Source: Deltaproteobacteria bacterium
Lineage (GTDB): Bacteria; Desulfobacterota; Anaeroferrophillalia; Anaeroferrophillales; Tharpellaceae
Direction of reading: 5' to 3'
Length of the DNA stretch: 11,716 nucleotides
Assembly: GCA_030640695.1 (NCBI GenBank)
Contig: DAOWIX010000138.1
Location: 1 to 11,716 of the forward strand
The notes beneath the pieces were generated by a model. The model worked only from the letters and a program-made list of their open reading frames with translations. It was not told the DNA's origin and searched no databases. This document shows positions 1-6,612 of the stretch, one piece after another. Position 1 is the stretch's first letter. The number at the start of each line of letters is the position of its first letter. A program made the translations under genes and the position numbers.

Positions 1-1367
1 ACATCATCCGAACGTCCGACAAACCAGTAATAACCATCTTCATCAACCGTCGCCTTATCCCCGGTAAAGTACCAGTCGCCAGCAAAAGCTTCACTGGTCG
101 CCTCCGGGTTACGCCAATATTCGGTACAGAGACCAACCGGTGCTTCAGGCTTAACCTTAACTGCGATATGGCCCTCTTCATTCAGAGGTACGGGATTACC
201 ATCGTCATCGATGAGCTGAATATCGAAACCCGGAGTCGGTTTACCCATAGAGCCGAACCTGATCTCCATACAGGGATAGTTGGCAATCATGTTAACCGAT
301 TCGGTCTGACCGAAACCATCATAGATGGTGGTGCCGGTATGCTCTTTCCAGACTTTCATAATCTCAGGGTTCAAGGGCTCACCGGCGGCCAGAGAGTGAC
401 GCAGGCCGGTAAGATCAAAGCCTGAGAGATCCTCAAGAATGAGCATACGATAGGCGGTCGGGGGGGCACAGAAGGTTGTAACACCGCAAGTTTCAATAAT
501 TTTAAGGTGGGTTTTGGCATCAAACCGACCAGCTGCATTATGAACCATGACGGCGGCACCGATCTGCCATTGACCATAGAGTTTTCCCCAACCGGCTTTA
601 GCCCAACCGGTATCGGAGAGGGTCCAGTGAAGATCGGTAGGCTTAAGATCCTGCCAGAATTTGGCGGTAATAATATGACCGATACCGTAAGAGGCATGGG
701 TGTGACAGACCATTTTGGGAAATTTTGTCGTACCGGAAGTAAAATAGATCAGAAGACCATCGTCAGATTTGGTCGCTTCAACATCTTCACGAGAGAGTTT
801 GGCGGAAGCCTCATCCATCAAGGTTCCGTAATCGTCCCAACCATCCTTTTTCTCACCAATACTGATGAAATCTTTCAAGGTCGGGCAAGCGCTACGGACT
901 TCGTCAATCTTGTTGACATTTTCATGCCACATGATAGCCGCAACGGCATCAGACTGCTGTACCCGATATTCACAATCGTGAGGCGTCAGAATGTTCGGAG
1001 CCGGCATCGGCACGATACCAAGCTTGGCCGTACCCAACATAACTGCATACCACTCAACAACACGCGGCACCATTACGAATACACGATCGCCTTTCTTCAA
1101 CCCTTTTTGGCGCAAAATATTGGCAAACTTATTTGACATACACTGAAGATCGAAAAAGCTGTATTTGCGGATATCGCTCAAGTCGGTACTGGCCCAGACC
1201 ATGGCCAATTTGGTGCGATCTTTAGCCCATTTGTCAACTACGTCAAAACCGAAGTTGAAAAATTCGGGGATATCAAATTTAAAGTTTTTCTTAACATCAT
1301 CATAGTCCTTCATGTTGGGACCGTTCAGATCAACCGGAGAATTGTCGTACGGGGTCGTCAGCTGCAT
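1..1367 (-). CDS. Acyl-CoA synthetase (AMP-forming), 3' end outside window
   Basis: The gene is open for 455 codons from the ATG at 1367 and runs off the left edge. It belongs to the ANL superfamily, which activates a carboxylic acid with ATP to an acyl-adenylate and transfers it to CoA. Visible motifs are the phosphate-binding loop FTSGTTKFPKM (residues 209-219), SDTGWAKA near 251, YDGFGQTE (349-356) and TGDKATVDEDGYYW starting near 435. GRSDDV at the window edge begins the hinge to the small C-terminal domain, so roughly the last 100 residues are missing. The DTGWAKAGWG stretch and the overall pattern are closest to the medium-chain/ACSM and benzoate-CoA ligase-like branch rather than classical acetyl-CoA synthetase; the exact acid cannot be read. 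AAGGAG lies 10 bases before the ATG and supports this start. No membrane segment or signal peptide is seen, so it is probably cytoplasmic. Confidence 0.93.
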   Translation of the reverse strand, partial: MQLTTPYDNSPVDLNGPNMKDYDDVKKNFKFDIPEFFNFGFDVVDKWAKDRTKLAMVWASTDLSDIRKYSFFDLQCMSNKFANILRQKGLKKGDRVFVMVPRVVEWYAVMLGTAKLGIVPMPAPNILTPHDCEYRVQQSDAVAAIMWHENVNKIDEVRSACPTLKDFISIGEKKDGWDDYGTLMDEASAKLSREDVEATKSDDGLLIYFTSGTTKFPKMVCHTHASYGIGHIITAKFWQDLKPTDLHWTLSDTGWAKAGWGKLYGQWQIGAAVMVHNAAGRFDAKTHLKIIETCGVTTFCAPPTAYRMLILEDLSGFDLTGLRHSLAAGEPLNPEIMKVWKEHTGTTIYDGFGQTESVNMIANYPCMEIRFGSMGKPTPGFDIQLIDDDGNPVPLNEEGHIAVKVKPEAPVGLCTEYWRNPEATSEAFAGDWYFTGDKATVDEDGYYWFVGRSDD

Positions 1368-1589
1368 AATCGTCTCTCTCCTTCACTCTTAAGTTCGTTC
1401 GGCTGCGCATCAACCGAACATTTTCATTATTGAACTTTATCTTAAGGTATCAAACACTGGCAACAGGCAAAATAATACATAAAACATGAACCAGTCGGCA
1501 CCACTTTTAAGCAACACAGCTTCACCAGCCCGACCAATATCCGCATAAAGACTGATATAAAACAGCTTTATATCGAAAAGATGCTCCCA

Positions 1590-1616
1590 CATATAGCAAG
1601 AGCCGCTCTTTGTCAA
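1590..1616 (-). promoter_or_regulatory. Candidate promoter for the acyl-CoA synthetase gene
   Basis: On the minus strand a perfect -35 box TTGACA (1611-1616) is followed after 15 bases by TATATG (1590-1595) with an upstream TG, giving an extended -10. The 15-base spacer is short, which an extended -10 can offset. The spacer contains a 13-base palindrome, AAGAGC-C-GCTCTT on the plus strand (1598-1610), which could be an operator. The 5' leader would be about 215 bases. Direct repeats abut the -35 box on its upstream side. Confidence 0.4.
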
Positions 1617-1665
1617 CAAAAAACAGTTAACGTCAGCTGGCAAAAAACAGTTAACGTCAGCTGGC
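1617..1665. repeat. Two tandem copies of a 24-bp operator-like repeat
   Basis: Two identical 24-base units (1617-1640 and 1641-1664) stand head to tail, plus one base of a third unit. Each contains an A-run followed by CAGTTAACGTCAGCTGGC. The core is an imperfect inverted repeat (CAGTTAAC/ GTCAGCTG). The array sits directly upstream of the candidate TTGACA box for the acyl-CoA synthetase gene, a typical place for an activator site. It could equally be a dispersed intergenic repeat. Confidence 0.8.
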
Positions 1666-1715
1666 ATAAACAAATATAAAATATAAAGTTAGAGCTGAGT
1701 TGAAATAATTCTCCT

Positions 1716-1733
1716 CAGTTAACGTTAACTGGC
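1716..1733. repeat. Third copy of the motif, a perfect 16-bp palindrome
   Basis: CAGTTAACGTTAACTGGC differs at only two positions from the 18-base core of the tandem copies at 1624-1641 and 1648-1665. Those two changes make bases 1716-1731 a perfect palindrome. A perfect dyad together with two imperfect copies is the usual look of a regulator with one strong and several weaker sites. The protein that would bind is unknown. Confidence 0.7.
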
Positions 1734-1839
1734 GAAAATTCACCAAAAAAAAGGGATAAATTTCACCACCTGAAGATTTTTTCCACAACCGAAAGTAATC
1801 TCTCGACCGGAAAGTTCACCTGGGTCAACCCCTGCACAA

Positions 1840-2037
1840 TCATGCTTCAATCAATTTACGAGATTTGATCCAGCGGGCCACTACCCGCTTATCAAAACGC
1901 CAGAACTTTCTGTCCTTATAGCCGGGTAAAATCCCCTTACGAGCCATATAGTTCACGGTGTCAGGACTCGTGTCGAGCAGTTCTGCAACCTCGATACTGC
2001 CGATCACACCACTATTAACTTTTTTCATAATCCTCAT
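1840..2037 (-). CDS. Small excisionase/MerR-like helix-turn-helix protein
   Basis: This 65-residue basic protein is essentially one DNA-binding domain. The segment VIGSIEVAELLDTSPDTVNYMARKGILPG (residues 11-39) is a helix-turn-helix of the excisionase/MerR-type HTH_17 kind. It is followed by KFWRFDKRVVARWIKSRK (44-61), the wing and last helix typical of these domains. The ATG at 2037 is preceded by AAAGGAGAG at good spacing; a second ATG at 2028 is possible but lies further from this site. There is no effector or dimerisation domain, so it could be a stand-alone DNA-binding subunit, a phage/ICE excisionase relative, or a small chromosomal regulator. No integrase or attachment site is seen nearby. 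It lies upstream of and parallel to the acyl-CoA synthetase gene and could act on the repeats between them; that is inference from position only. Confidence 0.8.
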   Translation of the reverse strand: MRIMKKVNSGVIGSIEVAELLDTSPDTVNYMARKGILPGYKDRKFWRFDKRVVARWIKSRKLIEA

Positions 2038-2337
2038 TTTCTCTCTCCTTTTATGGAAGAATCAACTCTGCAACGACAACCTACGATCATAATCAATTCG
2101 CAACCGCCAGCAGCTTCCAGCCGATACAGAGACCAGCCGAATTGAAAATTTAAGCATATTCAGTGCCAACCTTGACAATGAATATCCAGATAAAGGCTCC
2201 AGGTTCGGGATGTGCACCTTAGGGAACCACGGTAAAGTACCCTTAGTTTGCAAAGACAAAAACGGAGCATTTAACGAAGACAGCAAAGCAAAAAGCAGGC
2301 ACCTGCGGATTAATGCATGTGCCTGCTTTGATTTAAT
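2038..2337. other. Intergenic region between tRNA-Ala and the HTH gene
   Basis: Apart from the tRNA terminator (2290-2329) and the ribosome binding site of the HTH gene (around 2045-2052) I see no supported feature here. The reading frames across it on both strands are short, uneven in composition and without a recognisable family. A promoter for the HTH gene presumably lies in it, but no convincing -35/-10 pair was identified. Confidence 0.5.
2290..2329 (-). terminator. Intrinsic terminator of the tRNA-Ala gene
   Basis: Read on the minus strand, AAAGCAGGCAC (2329-2319) pairs with GTGCCTGCTTT (2302-2292), an 11-bp perfect stem with a 16-base loop. The A/T end of the stem merges into a run of five T (2294-2290). 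It begins 9 bases beyond the tRNA CCA end, as expected for a rho-independent stop of a single-tRNA transcript. Confidence 0.85.
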
Positions 2338-2413
2338 TGGTGGAGCTGAACGGGATCGAACCGTCGACCTCTTGTCTGCCAGACAAGCGCTCTCCCAGCT
2401 GAGCTACAGCCCC
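2338..2413 (-). tRNA. tRNA-Ala (anticodon GGC)
   Basis: The minus strand folds as a complete 76-base tRNA including an encoded CCA (2340-2338). The acceptor stem GGGGCTG/CAGCTCC contains a G-T pair at position 3-70, the classic identity element for alanyl-tRNA synthetase. The D arm carries AGCTCAGCTGGGAGAGC. The anticodon stem CTTGT/ACAAG encloses the loop CTGGCAG with anticodon GGC (2380-2378), which reads GCC. The T arm contains GGTTCGATCC. The gene has its own promoter and terminator and lies 118 bases after ppiD. Confidence 0.97.
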
Positions 2414-2435
2414 ATATTATCGCTTTGGCGCGGCC

Positions 2436-2464
2436 TAGATAGCATGACCCCCTAAGCCTGTCAA
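2436..2464 (-). promoter_or_regulatory. Promoter of the tRNA-Ala gene
   Basis: On the minus strand a perfect TTGACA (2464-2459) is followed after exactly 17 bases by TATCTA (2441-2436), with TG one base before it (extended -10). The following GGCCGCGCC makes a very GC-rich discriminator, the hallmark of stable-RNA promoters under stringent control. The -10 itself is weak, so the strength would rest on the -35 and the TG. Confidence 0.65.
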
Positions 2465-2531
2465 TCTTTTTTTCTCTACTTGATAAGCAAGCAGATGCTC
2501 ATCTTAAATTGCCATCAAATATCCACCAAGA

Positions 2532-4433
2532 TTAATCCAGCACTCCGGCCATAACCTTTATATCGGCATCTTGGCGCAGACCCTGAACAAATTCATCCAT
2601 TATCCGATAACGCTTATACTGCAGCAACTGCTGCTCGATATCTTTTTTCAGCTTTTCGCCCTCGTCACCGAGCTCAAGACGACGCTCTTGCAAGCGGGCA
2701 AAGAAAAAACTGATGTTATGCTGCAAGGCTGCAGTCGTTTCACCGATGGTCAAGGCAAAAAGCTGCTGACTCAATTTAGGATCATTGCCAAGCTTGGGAA
2801 TCGCCCCGCTACCGCGAACAAAAAAACCACTATCGATGAGCTTGACATCGACTTCAGCCGCCGCACCATCAAGAGACTTACCGCCAGCAAGAGAGGCAGT
2901 CACTTTTTCACTGATCGCTTTGACTTCAGCCTTCGCTAACTCTATACGATAGGCTTTTTCCGCCGCTTCCTTGACCTCAGCTATTTCCGGGAGGTAGCTC
3001 TCTTTCTTCTCAGTTACCATAAAGTAATAACTGTTACGAGAAGGGTTCACAATTTTAGCAACCTGGCCAACAGCGGTCTTAAAGGTTTCAGCAATCAGAG
3101 CCTGATCTCTACCAATGTCGGTAATAACTCCATCATTTTGCTTAAAAAAACCGGTCTCCACAACTCTGTAATCAAGCTTTTTTGCCTGGTCAATAAAGGT
3201 TTCCTGATCAACTGTAGCCAGTGCCACTGAAATCTCTTCGAGACGCTCCTTGAAGAGATCAGGAAAAGCCTCAAAGCGCAACCCCTTAACGATACCGTCT
3301 TTAATTTGAGCCAGCTCCTTGGTAGCAGCCGCCTTATACTCCTCATTTTTTATGAGATGAAAACCAAACTGGGTTCGCACCGGCTCACTAACAGTGCCGG
3401 GCTCCAGTGCGAAAGCGGCCTCTTCAAAAGGCTTGACCATAGAGCCACGACCAAACCAACCGAGATCGCCGCCCATCGAGTTCGAAGGCCCTTGCGAAAA
3501 CTTTTTAGCAAGCTCGGCAAAATCACCGCCCGCTTTTACTTTAGCCAAAACTGCATCGATTTCGGCCTGTGCTTTTTCGACATCTTCCGGGGCCGCATCT
3601 TCAGCTACCTTAATAAGAATATGGCGCGCCTTGACCTGCTCTTGGACTTTAAATTTTTCAAGATTGCCTTCGTAGAATTCAGCAACTTGAGCATCAGTGA
3701 CCGCAATACTATCAAGCAGCTTATTACGATCGATGACTAATGCTGCAATCTTACGCTGCTCAGGCACCCGGTAGTTCTCTTTTTTTTCAGCAAAAAACTT
3801 ATCCAAGCCATCCGCGGTGACTGCCACAGAAGCCTGATAGTCAGCCGGAGCTAACTTCAAAAGCTCAACTGCAATCTCCTCACGCTGTTGACGCAAAAGA
3901 ATATCAACTTCATCCGCCACAATTTTAACACCATCGCCAACCACAGTCCGCACTTTTTCGAGGAGAATGTCCTCCTCGAAACCAGCCTCAAACTGGGCCG
4001 GAGTCAGGCGATTAAAACTTAAGGCCCGACGATAAGTTTCCTGATCAAAGCGACCATCCTGTTGAAATGCCTCAAGTGAAGCGATCCGCTGACGCAACTC
4101 AACCTCATCGACCGTCAAGCCCAGAAGGGCTGCCTGATCAAGTAAGAGTCGGCGGTCAACCAACCCATTGAGGGCTTCCTGCTTGATCTGCCGACTCCGC
4201 GCCTCATCGGGGTTAAATTTACCTTGCGCCTCCTCCTGATATCGACGCCAGAGATCCCGAAATGAATTATCCAGGGTTTTACGCTCAATACTTGTACCAT
4301 TGACTGTAGCCGCCACCGTCATCTGCTTAGCCTTCATACTGCCGACGCCCCAAAATGAGAAGACGACAATGATTACTCCGAAGACAAATTTAACAATCCA
4401 AGACTGGGCGTTTTTTCGCATTACTCTCAGCAT
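2532..4433 (-). CDS. ppiD: PpiD-type periplasmic peptidyl-prolyl isomerase/chaperone
   Basis: At 633 residues this matches the usual PpiD length. Residues 1-11 are basic (MLRVMRKNAQS) and 12-31 form one hydrophobic membrane anchor, so the rest should face the periplasm. A SurA_N/trigger-like chaperone region spans about 38-200. A parvulin domain follows (about 268-362) with ARHILIK at its start, GGDFAELAKKFSQGPS (302-317), GGDLGWFGRG (321-330) and FGFHLIK at its end. The remaining ~270 residues form a second helical chaperone-like region. PpiD assists folding of proteins leaving the Sec translocon, and many PpiD parvulin domains are weak or inactive isomerases. The start has AGGAAGAGG 9 bases upstream. 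It is last in the row of chaperone genes, 148 bases after the NRDE gene, and may have its own promoter in that gap. A SurA-like name is possible, but the membrane anchor favours PpiD. Confidence 0.92.
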   Translation of the reverse strand: MLRVMRKNAQSWIVKFVFGVIIVVFSFWGVGSMKAKQMTVAATVNGTSIERKTLDNSFRDLWRRYQEEAQGKFNPDEARSRQIKQEALNGLVDRRLLLDQAALLGLTVDEVELRQRIASLEAFQQDGRFDQETYRRALSFNRLTPAQFEAGFEEDILLEKVRTVVGDGVKIVADEVDILLRQQREEIAVELLKLAPADYQASVAVTADGLDKFFAEKKENYRVPEQRKIAALVIDRNKLLDSIAVTDAQVAEFYEGNLEKFKVQEQVKARHILIKVAEDAAPEDVEKAQAEIDAVLAKVKAGGDFAELAKKFSQGPSNSMGGDLGWFGRGSMVKPFEEAAFALEPGTVSEPVRTQFGFHLIKNEEYKAAATKELAQIKDGIVKGLRFEAFPDLFKERLEEISVALATVDQETFIDQAKKLDYRVVETGFFKQNDGVITDIGRDQALIAETFKTAVGQVAKIVNPSRNSYYFMVTEKKESYLPEIAEVKEAAEKAYRIELAKAEVKAISEKVTASLAGGKSLDGAAAEVDVKLIDSGFFVRGSGAIPKLGNDPKLSQQLFALTIGETTAALQHNISFFFARLQERRLELGDEGEKLKKDIEQQLLQYKRYRIMDEFVQGLRQDADIKVMAGVLD

Positions 4434-4581
4434 CTACAAAAACCTCTTCCTAATTCTACAAACAAGTACTGTTAATTAATTTCAAGAACCTTGATGGCTA
4501 ATAAAAAGCACCAGCCAGAAATGTCGAACTCGGCTTATATGTTAAGAGAGTGGCAAAAAGCAAGAAAAATTGCCGCCCACT

Positions 4582-5364
4582 CTATAGAAGAGAGCCGAGC
4601 GCAGAGTGATCCCGATAATCATCACGAAGTGGATTGGCGTCACAATAGTGAAGAATCAAATTCGTCGGCCCGGTCTCGGAAACCGCCAGAGACAATGATG
4701 AGGTGGTACCGTAGCCATCAAACGTTACATTAAAACCTTGAGGTGGAATAGCATCCTGAGGAAAAGGGGTTCGCAAACCCCTCTGAAAACAGGACAAGGT
4801 CAGCAGCAACGACTCTCGATCTGTTAAATCGGCCCGCAATTGGGCTCTGAGATCGGCAAAAAGACGACGGGCACTCCGCGCTTTAACACTCGTACAGGCG
4901 TCCAGCAAGCCATTCCCAAGATAGTGATACCCTGGTAGCAGGGGAGAGAAAAGGAGCTGAGGGTAGTTAGAGGAGAAAAAACCTTGTTCCCGGGAAGCTA
5001 CAATCAGATTAAAAGGGTTGAAAGAGGCCGAAGCACAAATTGCAACGAGAGCTGACCGAGCCATCTCCGAGTCATCAAGGGCCAGAAGATCGAGTACCAA
5101 CTGGCCCCGCGAACGACAGTTCTCCTCATAATCATTGCCGATCCAACGGTTTGTCAACCAAACCATCAGACCCCGATTATTATACCCCCACCAACTTCCA
5201 CCACCAGTTAAGTCACAGGAAGCGATCCAACGTCGGCCACCATCTCGACCCGAAGTGTAAACCCGGGGTGAAAGCGCCCGCCGCTGAAAAAACTCATCAC
5301 GATTATTGGCCACCACCAGCGGCCAACCATTGACTGTTTTATAGGCCAGTAATACCGTGCACAT
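4582..5364 (-). CDS. NRDE family protein (TANGO2-like)
   Basis: This 260-residue protein begins with MCTVLLAYK, keeping the Cys2 typical of the family, which could be exposed as an N-terminal nucleophile as in Ntn hydrolases. The family signature NNRDEFFQR lies at residues 20-28, and GGGSWWGYNNRGLMVWLTNR at 54-73 matches the second conserved block of the NRDE/TANGO2 domain (PF05742). Length is normal for the family. Bacterial members have no settled biochemical role; the eukaryotic relative has been linked to Golgi organisation and to haem and lipid handling. The ATG at 5364 was chosen because translation of the family starts with M-C. It lies 20 bases after dnaJ, has no strong ribosome binding site, and so probably depends on read-through or coupling from dnaJ. 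Its place among chaperone genes is suggestive but does not prove a folding role. Confidence 0.88.
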   Translation of the reverse strand: MCTVLLAYKTVNGWPLVVANNRDEFFQRRALSPRVYTSGRDGGRRWIASCDLTGGGSWWGYNNRGLMVWLTNRWIGNDYEENCRSRGQLVLDLLALDDSEMARSALVAICASASFNPFNLIVASREQGFFSSNYPQLLFSPLLPGYHYLGNGLLDACTSVKARSARRLFADLRAQLRADLTDRESLLLTLSCFQRGLRTPFPQDAIPPQGFNVTFDGYGTTSSLSLAVSETGPTNLILHYCDANPLRDDYRDHSALGSLL

Positions 5365-5384
5365 ATGAATGTTTTACTTTGCCA

Positions 5385-6500
5385 TCAATCAAGCATCTCT
5401 CTGACTTTGGAGAAAAAGCTCTTATTCTCATGCGTGGACTCATCGCCTTCCTCTTGAGCTAACTCTTCAAAGAGTTCGCGCTGCCTGGGACTAAGTTTTT
5501 TCGGGGTCTCAACAACCAATTCCAGGATCTGATCTCCGCGTCCATAACCATTGAGATGCGGCACTCCTTTACCGCGCAAATAGAGAAGATCACCCGATTG
5601 CCTACCCTCGGCACCTGAAACCTTCTCCTTATCTTGCAGAGTCTCAACCACCATGTCGGCTCCCAAAGCGGCCTGGGCGAAGCTGATCGGTACCTGACAA
5701 TAAATATCATCACCGCGACGATGGAAAAAAGGGTGTTCCTTGACCTGGATAACAACATAGAGATCGCCCGGAGGACCACCTTTACTGCCAGCTCCGCCCT
5801 CTCCGACCAATTTCAGGCGGGTTCCGGTTTCGACCCCGGCCGGGATTTTCACAGAAAGGTTCTTCTCTTCACGCAAACGTCCGGAACCACTACATTTTTT
5901 GCATGGATCTTTAATAATCGAGCCCTCGCCCCGACAGGTTGAACAGGCTTGACTAACACTGAAAAACCCCTGTTGGTAACGTACCTGGCCATGCCCCTTA
6001 CAAGTCGGGCAGACCTCCGGCTGGGCTCCGGCTTCAAGACCTGTCCCCTGACAAAGAGCACAGGTAATATGGCGCGGGATCTTAATCTTGGCCTGAGTCC
6101 CAAAAACCGCTTCGTCAAAGGCTATATCCAGATTATAGCGCAGACTTTCACCAGCTCGCCCGGAAGAACGACGCCGACCGCCGGAAGCCCCAAAGACCTC
6201 ACCGAAGAGATCACCGAAGACATCTCCAAAACCGCTGAAACCACCAAAATCAGCTCCGCCTCCACCCTGCTGCTGGAGCCCTTCATGACCATACTGGTCA
6301 TAAAGCGCCCGTTTCTGCCCGTCGGATAAAACCCCGTAGGCTTCACTGAGCTCTTTAAACTTGGCTTCGGCCTGCGGATCACCTGAGTTCTGGTCGGGGT
6401 GAAATTTGAAAGCCATCTTACGATAAGCTTTTTTTATCTCTGTTTCGGAAGCGTTACGATTAAGCTGCAACACATCATAATAGTCTCTTTTATCTGACAC
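5385..6500 (-). CDS. dnaJ: Chaperone DnaJ (Hsp40), type I
   Basis: This 371-residue co-chaperone stimulates DnaK ATP hydrolysis and delivers substrates. The J domain (about 6-70) has HPD at 34-36. A Gly/Phe-rich linker runs about 76-106. Four zinc-binding CxxCxGxG repeats start at 147, 164, 186 and 200. C-terminal substrate-binding domains follow to about 345. The start is GTG at 6500, preceded by TAGGAG nine bases upstream. The gene follows dnaK after 112 bases, with an intrinsic terminator between them, so expression is probably attenuated relative to dnaK. One oddity lies at residues 293-297 (KVSGA), where the family has a K/R-F-x-V-P-like strand. Reading the +1 frame there gives RFQVP, so a base gained near 5623 and a base lost near 5610 appear to cancel out. 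The protein stays full length. Confidence 0.96.
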   Translation of the reverse strand: MSDKRDYYDVLQLNRNASETEIKKAYRKMAFKFHPDQNSGDPQAEAKFKELSEAYGVLSDGQKRALYDQYGHEGLQQQGGGGADFGGFSGFGDVFGDLFGEVFGASGGRRRSSGRAGESLRYNLDIAFDEAVFGTQAKIKIPRHITCALCQGTGLEAGAQPEVCPTCKGHGQVRYQQGFFSVSQACSTCRGEGSIIKDPCKKCSGSGRLREEKNLSVKIPAGVETGTRLKLVGEGGAGSKGGPPGDLYVVIQVKEHPFFHRRGDDIYCQVPISFAQAALGADMVVETLQDKEKVSGAEGRQSGDLLYLRGKGVPHLNGYGRGDQILELVVETPKKLSPRQRELFEELAQEEGDESTHENKSFFSKVREMLD

Positions 6501-6522
6501 GCCTGTAAACTCCTACCAAACT

Positions 6523-6566
6523 AAAAACCAGGTGCGGACAAAGCTCTCACTTTGCCCCGCACCTGG
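6523..6566 (-). terminator. Intrinsic terminator between dnaK and dnaJ
   Basis: Read on the minus strand, CCAGGTGCGG (6566-6557) pairs perfectly with CCGCACCTGG (6537-6528). An inner stem CAAAG/CTTTG (6554-6550 with 6543-6539) continues the hairpin across a small asymmetric interruption and closes a six-base loop. TTTTT (6527-6523) follows immediately. Only 46 bases separate the dnaK stop from this hairpin, and the dnaJ start is 23 bases beyond the T-run. It should stop much of the transcription leaving dnaK, with read-through supplying dnaJ at a lower level. The hairpin could also protect the 3' end of a processed dnaK mRNA. Confidence 0.88.
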
Positions 6567-6612
6567 ACCTTTAAATCATCAGCTGCCGACCACTAATCCC
6601 GGTCGACTACCG

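Larger units (their letters stand above)
1368..1839. other. 472-base intergenic region with repeats and candidate promoter
   Basis: This AT-rich region separates the acyl-CoA synthetase gene from the small HTH gene upstream of it. It contains three copies of an 18-bp motif and one candidate minus-strand promoter, both listed separately. The minus-strand stretch of 78 codons at 1437-1673 includes a translated repeat and a low-complexity hydrophobic tail with no recognisable family, so I do not call it a gene. No intrinsic terminator with a clear stem and T-run was found after the HTH gene. Runs of A/T near 1745-1780 lack a stem. Confidence 0.6.

Noticed and set aside
1437..1673. Minus-strand open frame of 78 codons with the duplicated peptide PADVNCFL
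   Set aside because: The duplicated peptide is only the translation of the 24-bp tandem repeat; the rest has no family resemblance and the frame covers the candidate promoter.
2210..2455. Plus-strand open frame of 81 codons containing AERDRTVDLLSARQALSQLSYSP
   Set aside because: It is the antisense reading of the tRNA-Ala gene, a well-known false gene in annotations.
4520..4581. Imperfect hairpin (GAGTGGCAA with TTGCC and CCACTC) between the NRDE gene and ppiD as a terminator
   Set aside because: The stem is interrupted and no T-run follows it on the minus strand.
4491..4733. Plus-strand open frame of 80 codons
   Set aside because: Most of it is antisense to the end of the NRDE gene, and the first 30 codons show no ribosome binding site or recognisable motif.
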